Assembly: GCA_016748015.1 (NCBI GenBank)
Contig: JAAOMT010000741.1
Coordinates: 786,120 to 850,119, forward strand
DNA: 64,000 nucleotides
Source of the DNA: Geosiphon pyriformis
Lineage: Eukaryota; Glomeromycota; Glomeromycetes; Archaeosporales; Geosiphonaceae
Direction: 5' to 3'
This document shows positions 22,991 to 36,029 of the stretch, piece after piece. Position 1 is the stretch's first letter; every line of letters begins with the position of its first letter. Position numbers and translations under genes: made by a program. The notes beneath the pieces are model-generated. The model searched no databases and had not been told where the DNA came from. It worked only from the letters and a program-made list of their open reading frames with translations.

Positions 22991-25569
22991 CAATAATTTA
23001 TTAAAGAAAGATTTTTAATTATTAACAATAAATTATGTAATTTTAAGCCAAAAGTTAGAAATAAAAACACTAATAAACATATTTTAGCGGTAATATTAAA
23101 AATACAGTATTATATTATTCTTATTATTATTTTGGGAAATTGAGATGCTTTTGAACACTAAATAATCCTTTAAAATTTAAATTAAGGTATAGGAAGAAAA
23201 AAATTAAAAGCAAATACATTAACATTGAAAAAACTTGATTGATTAAACTCTCACTGTCGAATTTGAAAATTTTGAATAAACAAAAAAACGATTTCAGAGC
23301 TAAATAATTGATTTTGAAAAAGAATTTTCTCAAGGTTTGAAACTATAAAAAATAGTAATCTTTTATATAAAAAATAAATTTTGAAATTTATATAAATTTC
23401 CCTTAATGTCACATCACAGAAGATTACCATATACCCGTACAATCAAAAATCTTGTGTTTCGCTGATATGTCAGGCATTTCACATAAATTTTCAGCAAGTA
23501 AATAATTCAGCCAATTTTAGAAACAATGCTTGAGTTGAAATTCAAATTTCACTTACTTTAAAAGTTGTTTGACTATTTTATTTTATAGCAGATTTCTTGA
23601 GCAAAATTTTTTTTTCCCTGTTTATTGCAACATGTGAAAAGTTTTCCCAGAATTTTTGTTAAGGGTTTACAAAAAATCTTCTAATCTGATATTTCAATTT
23701 CAATTTTTATTTTGATCTGTGAAATTTTCTTTCAGAAATTTTTTTTTATTGTTACAGGTCAAAAAACAAGCTAACACTGAGCAGAAAGAAAAGTAACTAA
23801 GGGGCAATATGAATCTAACTAAACCCTACAATTAGATTATGTATTATCCCAAACTATGTAACAATAAAAAGTTTATTGAAATGTAACTAATTCAAACAAA
23901 ATTTGATGAAATGTTCAATAGTTTGCCAAAATTCACAATCATCTTGAAAAAATTTGCTAAAATCTTTGCAAATTAATAGTATTAAAACTTGGAATAATAC
24001 TTTAGAAAAATTAAAATTAATTAATAGCCGAGAAGTTTTAATAATTGAAATAAATAAAATTCTTTAAACAAAGTCTTTTACCCGAATTATAAGCAATAAA
24101 AAATAACTTTTTTTAAAATCTATTTTATTATATTATAAATTAATAATTCCGATTGAAATTAAGTTTTTTTAGATTTTTAAAAATCCAAGACAGAATTCAT
24201 TTTTAGTTGTTTCACAAATTTCATTTTGTTTGAAAACTGAATATAACTTTTATGATGAAAGGAATTGGAACTGAGTGAAGCACTCGAAACAAGTAAAACA
24301 TAACAAACTAATCTAAGCTTCGATTTTCATATTTTGTTTAAAAAACTGAAAAAAACCTGGCCACTCTCTCCTTTTATATTCAAATAACCACAAAATATTT
24401 TACTAATTGCATTTAAAATATTCCATAATATTCTACATGTTTATAATATTATTTTTTCTTGAGTAATATTTCTAAATAATCTACACTTGTTAAAATACTG
24501 GACATAAACTTGTAAGCCAATTTCAGTGCATTTACAATATTTTTTACATATTTCCAAGTAGCTTTTAAAATAAAGTAACTTTTTTAAGAAACCAAGTCTT
24601 TAAGCTGCTTACTAATTATCTTAGAACTCAAAATTTTATGAATTTTGAACTCAATGCTGTTTTCAAGTTGAATAGATAAAAGTGGTTTTTTTAATTAGCT
24701 AAAAATAAACAATTTTGAAATAAAACATAAAAATGTTAATAGATTTTATAATGTATAAAAAGCTTTGACTTATAGACTTCATAATTATTTATTAAATTAC
24801 TAAAATTAATTAAGTTTTTTGTAATTTCATTTGTTATAAACCCATTTTATTTTAATATTACATTATAAAACCAAACTTTATTGTTTTTCTTAAATGCGGT
24901 ATTTTTCATTTACTTTTTTATTATATTATTTGATATTGTTATAAGTCATAATTTTTATAAATATTATATTATTACTGTTAAATCTTTTAGTCTTTAGTGT
25001 AATTAATTAATTTAATTACATTTAGTTATATTGTTATAAGTCGAAATCATATGCTAACAGATAACAAAAAAGAACAAATATTGTATGACAAGAAATAATC
25101 AAAAATAACAACTTAAAGAAATGAATGTTTTTTTTCTGAAGTTTAATTTTATAATTGTATTTATTTATTTAAAAAAATTAGCAAATAATTTGTTTAACAA
25201 CAGTATAATTTTGCTTAAAGACATTGTTCTTTTTGTTATTATCTAGCTAAAATAAGACGACAACTAATTAATATATTTTGAAGTATTATTATAAAAAATA
25301 AAAAACTTATTCAAATCAGATTATTTTAAGATAGATCTAAAGATCAGTTTTTTAAAAATTTTAATGACTTTTTGCTAAGCTGTATTTTCAATAATAATTT
25401 ACATCTTTCTTATATAATTAATTTAAAAGATAAGTAACTTGGACAAAATCTTTAATGAATTTCAATAATATTATTATGGTTGAAACTTTTACTTTTTAGT
25501 TTATTTATTTACTTAGCAATAGTCAGCTATATGTATTAGTTACTAATATTATTAATTAGCTACTTTATA

Positions 25570-25715
25570 TTTAGAAATAGTTATTGATGTGATTATTGAT
25601 TTGATCAATAATTTGATTATTGAATTAGTTATTAATTTGACCATTGACTCGATTATTGATCTAATTATTTACCAAATTATTAATGTGATTATTGACCAAA
25701 TCATTAATTTTTTTA
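25570..25715. repeat. Degenerate 12-bp tandem repeat
   Basis: About a dozen imperfect copies of a ttattgatttga-like unit in direct order, in the AT-rich island. Confidence 0.6.
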
Positions 25716-28700
25716 TTAGCATATAAGGAAGACTTTTCAAAGCTGTAAAATTCATTCAAAGCAAAAATCATTACAAAAATATCAACTTTTTTATTTTTTT
25801 ATTATTATTATTATTATTTTTGAGAAATATATTAAATAAGCATTTGTTAAAAAGTACAACTAATATCTGATATTGAATTTTAAAAGTGCTAATATGAAAA
25901 ATAGAATTATACTAGTGTGTTATCTTTTGTTAACAGTACAAACTATATCTTTATTTTTAGATTCTTTTGTTACTTTTTGGAAAGAATAGAAATTGAGATA
26001 TTTATAAAACTAATCTTATATATTGACTTCTTACTACTATAATTTGTTTATTAAAGTTAAATTACGCTTTTATTATTTTATTACCATATAATACTGTACT
26101 TTCTTGCTATCTGTTAGCTTATTATATTTAACTTTAATAATATAAAGCTAATTTAAGGAAAGATTATAGTATATTTATATTTATTAGTTGTTTAAACTTT
26201 TGAATTTTTATTATTTTAACTAAATTAAAATAAAATCTATTATTTAAATAAAATTTCTTAGAAAATAAATAGATTGTCATTCAGAAAAATTTAATTTTAA
26301 GTCTTGTATTATAAAAAAATTAAAAGTTAATTATAGGTAATTTAAATATTTATCACAAGTCTTTAAATACATAATATATTGTTTAAAATATACTAAAAAA
26401 AACTTTTTATAAACTGGTTTAAAAATTTTGTTTATTAAATATTAAAAAGGAAAAAGTATTTGTTAATTTAAAAACCATTACTGTAAACTCATAAATTTTA
26501 TATTTTGTAATAAAAATAGTTTTTTTTGTTAACAATATCTATTTTTATTTATTTAAATTTAGCAGTTAAATCAATTTAAGGAAATGTAGTCTTTTTAAAT
26601 TTATTTAACAAATTTTTAATGTTTTAATTATAATATTATGGTCAAATATAATATGTTAACAAGTAATAAAGAATAAAAGTATTATATAATAATAAAATAA
26701 TAATAAAGTAATTCAATTTAATGAATATATTTAATTAATAAAGATTAAATATGTAAAATTAGTCTTATAAATATTTTAATTGTTATTTTTTCCAAAAAGT
26801 AACAAAAAAATTTGAAAATAACTAAATAGTTTTTATTGTTAACAAAAAATAATATACTAATATAATTTGATGTTTTTTGTTAATACTCTTAAAATTTAGT
26901 AACAAATATTAATTATATTTTTTAGTAAATATTTATTTAATAAAATAATAATGTATATTAATCAATAATAAAAATTATAAAGTACTTTTATGTTTTTAAT
27001 AACTTAAATTTTATCTGATAATATTAATAATATAGTAAATACGTCAAAAGAAATTATTGGTAATATATTTCTTGAGCAAAATATTTATATAATTAAAATT
27101 ATAGATTTGAAGATATTCAGATAATTTTATTCAATAAAAAATTAGATTAACTTGTCAAGTTACTAAAAATGATATTAGTGTCTTATAATTTTGCTTTATG
27201 CAAAGTTTAGTTTTTTGATATTTTAATATAAAAGCTATTTTGTAACTTATTCTAAATATTAAAGCTTTTTTGTTGCTTATTTGTTTTTATTTATACTTTT
27301 TAATATTATTTAGAAGTTTAAAACTCAAATGGTTCTGAATTTTTTTATTTAAGCAATATGTTTTTTAACGAAAATTTACTAATTTTCTAACTGCTAAAAA
27401 ACTGCAGCATAAATTTCTTTTATAATTGGCAAAAACAGTGTTATTTTAATTGAGGCTTTAGTAGTATTAATATATATAAATTCTGTTAATAACAGCAAGT
27501 TAAGCCAATATCTTGTTATTAATTGACAGAGTATTGCAAATATTAAATTAAAATTTGAAAAGCTTTTTTTAAAATCAAAAAACGAATTTTGGTCTATAAT
27601 TCAAACTATTTTATTTGAAAGACCATAAAATTTAACAATTAATTAAGCAATATATTTAAAAATTATAGTCTTTCTATAAAATATAAAATAGACTATCATA
27701 AGCAATCAATCTACCACAATAAATTTGAGTTTTTTTTATCTATTACAATCAAGTTTGTTAAAATATTTTGAAATAAATAATAAGTGTAATAATCCAAAAA
27801 ACTTATGACAAAAAGCTTTATATCTAAAGCAAATATTGTAAGATTTTATGTAATTTTCAATAAATTAATACCGATGTTTCAAAAACAAATTGCTTTTTTC
27901 TTATTAACCACCTTTAGAAATCTTTAATATTTACATAATAATTTAGAGCTTTAAAAGAACTCCAATCTTTATTTGTTGTAAAAATTGTAGAGAAAGTACA
28001 TAATAAGTTAGTTAAAACAATTTGAGAAACAATTAACATTTTAACAGAAAATGTTTTAGCAATTTCAGATTATTGTTTATCTACAATTTTAAAAGCTTTA
28101 ATTAATTTGATTGTGCAAGTTTTCTAATTGTTTATTAGATTATACAATTGTAGTCAAAACAATCTAAGAATAACAAACGTAATATAGATTTTTTATACTT
28201 TAAAAATTATTTTTTCTTGATGCTGATTAACTGTAAAAATTAATTCTATTGTCACTAAAGGTTTTAGTTTTTTTCTTAATGCTGTTAATGCTGAACTTGT
28301 AGCTAATGCTGTTGTTGATAGAAGCTCTTAAACCTTTAATAAGCTATTTATCTCTAAAGTATTTTTCTATACTTTAGATCTATACAATCAATTCTATACC
28401 AATAAATTTTAATGTAATTACTTTGAATAAAAGTCAACTCTTGTACAGAAATTTTTGACTATAAGTTTTTTAATAAAATAAAAAATAAAAATAAAAAAAT
28501 ATCTAAATTTGATAAGTTATAAAAAGGAAAACATTTCTTAGCAGAAAATATTTCTCCTTTATATCTAAAATAACTAATTCAGTCTACTAAAATTAGTAGC
28601 TAGTTAATTTTAGAATATTAGTAGAAAATAGTTAATTTTATTTTGCTAATATTTAAGATAAGAGATATATTTTTTTAAAAGGAGAAGTCTTTTTTTATAT

Positions 28701-28867
28701 ATCTAGTTGTCAAATTCTACCACGCTTTTTCTTGCTAATATTTCTATAAATTTTTGAAAGCTAAATCTACATTTTAACAAACTATAAATTATTTGTTAAA
28801 CTATTGAGTATTTCACTAAGTTTCTAAATATTTTGACAAATTTAAGAATTTGATTATCATATTTAAT

Positions 28868-29010
28868 TGCACTTATGTATTATAGAATTTGGGCCATTAA
28901 TTGAATTATAATAATTAATAATTTTAACTAAATAATAAGTAATAAAATTTAAAATAATAATATATACTAATTAATAATAGAAATTATAAAGGTAATTTTA
29001 TTTAATAACA
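28868..29010 (+). repeat. AT-decayed copy of a dispersed repeat
   Basis: Aligns in direct orientation with 58408-58520, e.g. both contain aataataatatat, then taattaat and gaaattataaagg-like blocks. Where the other copy has C or G, this copy usually has T or A. Confidence 0.6.
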
Positions 29011-29749
29011 TAATTTTTTCTTCAAGACTGAGTTCTGTTGAAATCACTGTCTATAATTTTCAATTAGTAATCCAAAATTATTGAAGTAATTTAATTTGAA
29101 AATTGTTGGTTTAACTGCTGTTTTAAATTTATTGTGTATTATTTCTGAGGTACAATTTGATGCTTTAAGTTCAATTTTTTTTTGTTAATGCTTTTTTAAT
29201 GTAAAAATATTATTATATAAAGGCATATCTATTGTTTAGTTTATTAAAACACTATTGAAGTTTTTGTTGAATTGTTGTATTTAGTAAAATGTCAATGAAA
29301 GTAACTGTTGTGTTTTCTCTTATAGCTTGCTTTAAAAGTTCTGATATATGAATTCCAGACTAACTTATTGTTTTATTTATAAAAATAATAATTTTATAAC
29401 TCATTTAATTCTGTAATTATGTTTTTTTTTAAACATATTTGATTTGGCTTTCAGTAATTATAATAGATAAATTAGAAAGTATTTTTAAAGCTAATATTAA
29501 TTGGAAAACTATTTGCTATATCTTTTGGGGAATAGTTATTTTAATAATAATAATTTTAAAAAGAATAAAAAGAATTAAAAAAATATTTGTGTTAAATAAT
29601 TTAAGTTTTTAAGAATATTGTTTAATAACAACTGGTTTTGGGTTTTAAAAAATGTTTTTTGGGAATTATATACCAATTTGTGAAATTAAAAGTTCAGAAT
29701 TTGTTCTTAAATGGTATTGCTTAAATCTGTTATCGTGTACAACTTTTTT

Positions 29750-30380
29750 CAAAATCTTATTATCAAAGTCTTAATATATATAAAATAGTCTATTTTATTT
29801 ATTATTGATTTTCTATTTTACTGTTTTTTAGCCTTAATTTTGTGTAAAAAAACTTTATTTTCAATTTTAAATTCATTAATAATTGGTGGCAATTTTTTGT
29901 TATATTATTCTTTTATAAGATTTTTTCTATAGTTAGCTAAGTTAAATATGTTTTTATTAAGAAACTAATTAGTAATATTGACATTCTTTTATAAATTAAA
30001 TTAAATAGTATGTGTTTTATTTAGTGTTTTATATGTTAATAACACCGATAAAATAAAGATATCTTATTTTTGTTCAAAACTAATTTAAACTTTGATTAAT
30101 AATTTACAAAAAATTTTATTAAAATATTCTACAAGTTTATTTTTTTGTATATAATAAAATAAAAATAAACTCTTTTAATTTTGAATTGTTTACAGAATTT
30201 TTCTATCGGATTGTTCTCAAAATGTCTTTTTTGATTAAATAAAAGTTCAATAAAGCATTTATATTTATAAACAATGTCTTTATAAATAAAATTTGCTACT
30301 AATTTGACATATGTTTTTTAAAGAGCTCTGACTTCTGGCTTTTTTGATAAAATAATCTACTGTAACAATTTCAATTTATT
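29750..30380 (-). pseudogene. Fossil Gypsy integrase
   Basis: The minus strand, across stops, still shows the integrase order. TVDYFIKK with the first Asp is at about 30360-30335, SDRKI with the second Asp at about 30210-30195, then KNKLVEYFNKIFCKLL with the Glu (family pattern NGLVE.FN) at about 30145-30100, then LLTYKTLN. A block KIENKVFLHKIKAKKQ at about 29870-29820 corresponds to the C-terminal part of the integrase in the Gypsy at 52-62 kb. The sequence is extremely AT-biased and full of stops. It shows that at least part of this island was once a Gypsy element on the minus strand. Confidence 0.65.
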
Positions 30381-30994
30381 TTTTTTACTTCTTGAGCTCA
30401 AAGTTAATTTGCAGTTCAAATGGATGTTATTCTGAAATATTCCACCTCTTTAGCATAAAAAAAATTCTCAGGTATTAAATATTTAAAATTTCCAAAAAAC
30501 CTTTGGTGATAATTAATACCTTTTTTTAAACTAAACAATAAAGAATGATTCTTTTGTTGCATAAACACTTTGTGGCCAAAACTTTTAACTCAAAATATTC
30601 TTGATATTGCAATTTTTATTTTATATTAATATTTTTACACAATATATTATACTTGACTGCATTCCCCTAATCTGTTCAAAAAGAAAATCAAATTAGTGCC
30701 AAAATCAACAAAGTTAAAACTTGTTTTCATATACTTAAACCGTTTTGCAAAACCTAACATCATCATTTATTTATCTTAGTAATCTTCGCATGTGTTTTTA
30801 ATTTGCTTGATTGAAATTGAGGATTTTTAAACTTTGTATTTAAGATATCCATTTTCTTCCAAAAAAATGAAAAATTTTAATTTCGAGACATTTATTCGAG
30901 AGCAAAAAACATTTGCCCACACATTATGCTAGTCAAAATCAGCGACCAATATTTTTTTGAATTTCTCATACTTTTCTATGAATCCTAATTTTTA

Positions 30995-31444
30995 TTGGGA
31001 AGGCTTTCAATAAAATTTCCAAAATTATCTTTGTCCAATATCCAGAATACTTTAAAGTTTTTAACAATAAATGCTTTCCCCCAAAGGATCAATATGCATA
31101 TTGTGCAAACTATGATAAATGTAAACTTGTTTTCGCATTACAACTCACAAACTTCGCTCAATTATATTGTTGACATTCTATTTAAAGGTCAAAATTATCT
31201 GTGGACAATCTTCATGTTAAATGATTTTTCACTTGGATTATCTAGTCTCAACTTTCTGGAAAAATCTCACATTGGTGTTGCTAAATTTGCACAAATCAAA
31301 ATGACGTACCAACTTGCCAATCGGCATCAAATATACTGTATACATGTACATAGTTTCTCAAGGATTCTCAACCGAGATTTAATTGGCAATATTAAAGTGT
31401 CAAGTTTTCCTTTTTGCTTATATACTGAGCTCAACCTCAGTTAA
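30995..31444 (+). other. Unrecognised open frame at the island edge
   Basis: 149 codons open on the plus strand, with no known motif and composition typical of AT-rich chance or relic DNA. The minus strand is interrupted but includes a phrase, LWGKAFIVKNFKVF, that loosely recalls a Ty1/copia integrase C-terminal region. I favour decayed mobile DNA over a gene. Confidence 0.2.
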
Positions 31445-32003
31445 TAATTTACAAAAAACAAGTTAGCTACTTCTTAGAAGAACCGATACTTAGATACTTA
31501 AGCTAAAGAGAAAACCTTATTTTTAGTTTAATAAATAATAAAAAATTCATAAATTAGAAGCAGAAACAGACAGAACGAAACGAGCTGATGTAATGCGAGT
31601 CCACGATGTTAAAAAGGCTAGATAGAATGAATTGAGTAGGAAAGCTGTGGTGCAAAACGAATATTAAATCGTGAAAGATACATATAAGCTTAAAAAAGTG
31701 ACATAAAATTTAAAACTTTGTAGTGTATTTATATGAATATTTAATATGGAATCATGCTTTGAATGTAAAAATTAATAAGAATAGCAAAGAACAGATTTTT
31801 GAGCTTGATGTGATTTTGAAAAACCATTTTTTGACTCTTCTTGCATAAGTGATATCGATAAACTTTTCAAATTTCTAAAGGTAATTAGAAAAAATTTTCA
31901 TAGTTTGATTTTTGATTGGTTATGAAAAAAGAAAATGGAAGAATCGTGTAGAAAAAAAATCTATGCCTGATAGCCAAACGAAATTAAGCTTATGAAAGCT
32001 TCT

Positions 32004-33480
32004 TCAGAATCTTTGACCGCCAATAGCATTATTAAAATTGCTGCTTACATATGTATAATGCGATGAAAGCTGGAGATTTCCATTCTGTTCTGCATGAAGT
32101 TGCCCCTTATTTACGTCTGGTCGTGATAGCTGCTGTTGCTTTCTTTTTTCATTTAAACTTTCTGGCTGCTGCTGCTGATGTTGTACATTTATACCCTGTT
32201 CTTGCAGCTGTGATTGTTCAGACTGTACCAGTCGCTGTTCAGTCGCATTTTTAGAATCATCTGATCTTTTATTGCGGAGTTTTCCATCTGAATTTGGAGT
32301 ACGAATAGGATTTTCGAAATTTGCAACGGGTCCGTCTATAGTTTTATTATTGCATTTTTTCACCAAAATATGTCTTTTCATTGCATCTTTTCTGCTAAAT
32401 TGTTTTTCGCAATACTGACACGCATAAGGTTTTATGTCCAAATGAATTCTTTTGTGTCGTTTTAAATCGTGATTTCTATTAAAGCCTGGAACATCGAATT
32501 TAAAATCGATTAATAAATGGTTAACTGTATTTGTACAATGAAAGTTTAATGAAAAACTATAATTAGGTCAACCATAGCATAGAGAATGGCATGATAGATA
32601 GACATAAGTCAATTTTTTCTAAAAGATTAGCAAAAATTCTATGCTGCTGCATTTAATTAAATAATAATATTATAGTAAAACACACAAAAAAATAATATTT
32701 AAAATGTCAAGCTCGAGAATAATTATGAGAAAGCGCTGTTTACTGATTGAAAATTTACTTGTCGTCAATTAAAATAAGATACATACTTTGTGGACAAGTG
32801 TCACATTTAAATGGACGGTCGTACAATGGAAGCCTTGAAAAATAACTTTTTGGTGGACCACAATAAGAGAATGGCGGTCGATGAGCAACGGTGGGTGATC
32901 GTGTGATGTCTATGATGGTATTCTTTATGGGAAAAGATTTTCCTGAATTTTCTTCATGAGAAGAACCTGATGACGATGATGAAGGAAACACTGGCTCAGA
33001 AATCTTTGAGAATTTTAATTGAGAAATTTGGGAAATTGAGCTTTGAGAAGTAGTTAACGTTAATGGCTTAAAAATTCCTGCTGCGGAAGACGAAACCTCG
33101 TAAGCAGTTTGTGGTGGGTTTTGCATAGATTTTGGGGCGTTCATGAAAATTGATTCATCAATATTGAAATTTGTCGTGTGAAAACAATCTGGAGAAGATT
33201 TTTTGTTTCCTGATATTGATTTCAGGTATCTGTAGGGAAAATCTGATACCCAATTCGACGAGAAACTTGATATATTTGAAGAGGAAAGGGAGTTATTTTG
33301 ATTATATTCATTAAATATTGTTGGATTTGGTAAGGAAAGTGATTGTGATAGTATTTGATTTGGTAAAAATTGAAGTTGTTGAGGTGCCAAGCTTTGTCCT
33401 TGCTCAGAAGAGAGATGAATCGATTTGAGATTGTGATCATCTTGAAACGAAGCAAAGTTTTCCATTGTAATAGTGTTCAA
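32004..33480 (-). CDS. C2H2 zinc-finger transcription regulator, two exons
   Basis: Exon 1 (33480-32787) ends CAAA|GTATGT, the intron is 301 nt, and exon 2 (32485-32004) begins after TTCCAG; phase 1 matches. The 391-residue product has a Ser/Asn/Gln-rich N-terminal 210 residues. Two adjacent fingers follow: finger 1 with C226, C229, H242, H246 and finger 2 with C254, C257, H270, C276 (a C2HC variant). The intron splits finger 1. The phrases NRNHDLKRHKRIH and FSRKDAMKRH resemble fingers 2 and 3 of the fungal Swi5/Ace2 group; that is recognition, not a search. The tail is Gln-rich and disordered. A sequence-specific nuclear regulator is well supported; its targets are unknown. Confidence 0.85.
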
Positions 33481-33484
33481 GCAA

Positions 33485-35430
33485 TTTATAAATGCTAATT
33501 ATTTATGAGTATATTATTTTCTATTTAGCCCGCTTTCGTTTTTTTTGAAATACTTGAACGTTTTGTTTAAGAAAACATCATGGCCATCTCAATTCAAAAT
33601 TGTTTCAGAGTTAATTTTAATTATTTATGTAGATGCCAATGGTTTATCATTAATACATGTACCTGTAAAACGTATCCCTGCGGAATTCTCAAAGAGTCTA
33701 GAATTGTGATTCATATTTTAGCAAAAGATTATTTTATTTCTCCAAGTATTTTGAATCCGTCTAGTGTAATTACAACAATACTGAAATAAAATTACAAGCC
33801 AACAGTTGGGATATATCATTTAAAATCAATTCCAAAATCCTTGTTTGTGTGTGCATTGTAATTGCAAAAAAAAGTGAAGCTCTTGGAGTATGAAAAGCAA
33901 AATTCTCCTTTTTCCTAGCAAATAACAATTTGGTGAGGACACTATACTCTAATAATATTAAGAAAATATTCAGGTTGAAAAAAACTGTTATACGAATAAT
34001 TAGTCGGTAATTTTTCAAAGAGGTTTGCTAAAATTATTTCTAGAGCATCTTTGAACATAAAATTAAAAAGGACTTGTTTCAATAGCTCTGTAAGAGTGAT
34101 AGATATATTAATTGAAAAATATATCAATTTTGTACTGTTAAAGAGCTATTCTGAACCAAAAAAGAAATTAGGAGATAAATGACAAGGTTCAATATAGGAG
34201 TTACTTTAAATTTTACTATTTTTTACCTTTTACATGTATTAATATAAAAAGAATTTTTCTATATTTTTGATTCAAAAATCTAAGGTAATGCAACAATATA
34301 CTTATATTCAGTATATCTACAAAATTCATAATATAATTTTGAAACAATATTATTAACAATTAATAAAATTTCTCAAAGTAAAGTGTAGTTAACCGAGAAA
34401 ATTTTAAGACCAAATAATAATATTTAATTATAAAAATACTTTTTTTTATTTTTAGTGTAACTGTATTTTACCTTAATTATTTACAGAATCAATATTATTT
34501 TTAATAAAAAAATCTATGATTTATAACAAATTGAAACAAAACAACTGAAAAGTATATGTGAAAATTGATTTTAAATAGATGTGTTGAAAAAGTATTTTAA
34601 TCATTAAATATATCATTTATCTTATAAATAAACAACATATTTCTGGAAATATAAAATAAAATAATTAATCTGGGAACTTTTCTATCGTAACTATAAAAAA
34701 AGACAAAATAAATACAAAAAATTCTATTAGTTTTTGTTTAAATAACGCATACATCAACACTTTATATAATTTTTTCTTAAAATTTTAATGCCATATTTAA
34801 TTTCCTAAACCGTGATTAAACCATTTACTATTTTTAATGAAAATTGAATTATACTGGCTTCAAATCGAAAGATTCTTCTTTACTGTAAACTTTATTTTCA
34901 TTTTGTTTTAATGGCCTTCTCTTAAATGAGAAAACAATTTATAGTCTCATTTAAGAATTGATCATGTTTTTTCTATGTAATCTTAAGAATTCAACCATCT
35001 TTTCTTGAATGAAAAAAATATTGATCAATTATTTTCATTGATAATCTAGTAATTTACTAAAATTATTTTAAAAAAACATTAAATAACTTTAATCCCAAGA
35101 ATCTAATTCAAAAAATTTCCCTCCTCGAGCATAAATTCTAATGATAGTTGCTTTGCATTATTCATTTAAACAAAGTTATGGTCCCTTTTCTGAGATAATC
35201 AAAGCTTATTTATTTATCCATAATCTAGGAGATACTTTCGTGGATCTGTATACTTATTTTTAAGAATCTACCATTATAAAATGCAAAGCGAAAATAATTA
35301 TTGCGTATTTTTCATTATTCCCATGATAATTACGGTGACTAATCTTCTGATATTAACTGATTGATTTAACTCACTAAACAATCTCATCAAATTCAATTTC
35401 CTTATATTATAAGTGAAATTTCTTTATGAC
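33485..35430. other. Intergenic, upstream of the zinc-finger gene and beyond
   Basis: AT-rich with no convincing gene. Open frames at 33580-33789 (plus) and 34018-33770 (minus) lack motifs and overlap on opposite strands. Confidence 0.4.
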
Positions 35431-35435
35431 ATGAA

Positions 35436-35471
<36 letters not shown>
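35436..35471. repeat. (AAT)n microsatellite
   Basis: About 12 perfect AAT units about 300 bp upstream of the second Asn/Gly-rich secreted gene. Probably length-variable between strains. Confidence 0.95.
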
Positions 35472-35637
35472 GATTACATAATCATGTTAAAAGGAAAAGA
35501 GATTTTTAAATAATTAATTGAGTGATTAATTGAGAAGCAAAAATTTAAATTCATTCAATCCTGTAAACAAAATAATTTTAAGAGCATATGAACTGTATAA
35601 TGAAGAGCAACTTTCTTTTATATAATTTATTTTTAAA

Positions 35638-35699
35638 TATAAAAAGAGTTCACCTTGCTGACATTTTTTATTCTTCATCCAAGCTTTTACCCTTTGAAT
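35638..35699 (+). promoter_or_regulatory. Core promoter of the paralogous secreted gene
   Basis: tataaaaa at 35638-35645 followed by a block centred on tcatccaagcttt at 35668-35699, in the same order and near-identical spacing as upstream of the 2156 gene. A further identical stretch, gagatttttaaataatt, lies upstream in both. Confidence 0.6.
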
Positions 35700-35775
35700 T
35701 TAAGAAGAATTAAAAATCAATCGATCAAAAATAATTCCTAATACTTTCCTCCATTTGCTAATTCATTGTATAAAA

Positions 35776-36027
35776 ATGACAAAAATCTCACTTGCTCTCA
35801 CGGCTGCTCTTGCTACCGTTCTTATTATGCTAGCTACCTCTCCTTCAGCTAATGGAAGTGAATATGAAGAAATTGGTAATTTCAACGGTAACAATAACGG
35901 CAATTTTAACCTTGGTAACAACAATGGTGTTAATAACGGAAATGCTAACGGAATCGATAACTCTAATAACTGGCGCGGTCGTCTTTCAGGCGAAGTTGAT
36001 GAGTCCTTTAATAAAGATGGGAAATAA
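35776..36027 (+). CDS. Small secreted Asn/Gly-rich repeat protein (copy 2)
   Basis: 83 residues from the ATG at 35776; an upstream in-frame codon at 35755 could extend it by 7 residues, but 35776 matches the paralogue's start. The signal peptide (1-28) has a hydrophobic core almost identical to copy 1. The mature region begins acidic (EYEEIGNF), then repeats N-G-N and G-N-N-N-G units, then the shared Trp and an acidic tail ending in lysines. Repeats are better conserved here than in copy 1, while the ends differ. This suggests the turn-rich core is under constraint and the termini diverge. Function unknown; candidate secreted effector or wall peptide. Confidence 0.8.
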   Translation: MTKISLALTAALATVLIMLATSPSANGSEYEEIGNFNGNNNGNFNLGNNNGVNNGNANGIDNSNNWRGRLSGEVDESFNKDGK

Positions 36028-36029
36028 AA

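Larger units (their letters stand above)
23000..30950. other. Extreme AT-rich island
   Basis: Almost 8 kb with very few G or C and no intact gene. Parts are recognisable as decayed mobile DNA: a minus-strand Gypsy integrase at 29750-30380 and a repeat at 28868-29010 shared with an insertion at 58.4 kb, with weaker relatives near 26.65 and 26.95 kb. An ATT microsatellite lies at about 25798-25818. The rest is too decayed to name. Confidence 0.7.

Noticed and set aside
22805-22993. 62-codon minus-strand frame starting in the GC-rich hairpin
   Set aside because: No motif and no relatives recognised; probably part of a short repeat. A tRNA was considered for the TTCGA stretch, but stems do not pair as a T-arm.
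32051-32254. Ala/Val-rich plus-strand frame
   Set aside because: Antisense of the Gln-rich tail of the zinc-finger gene.
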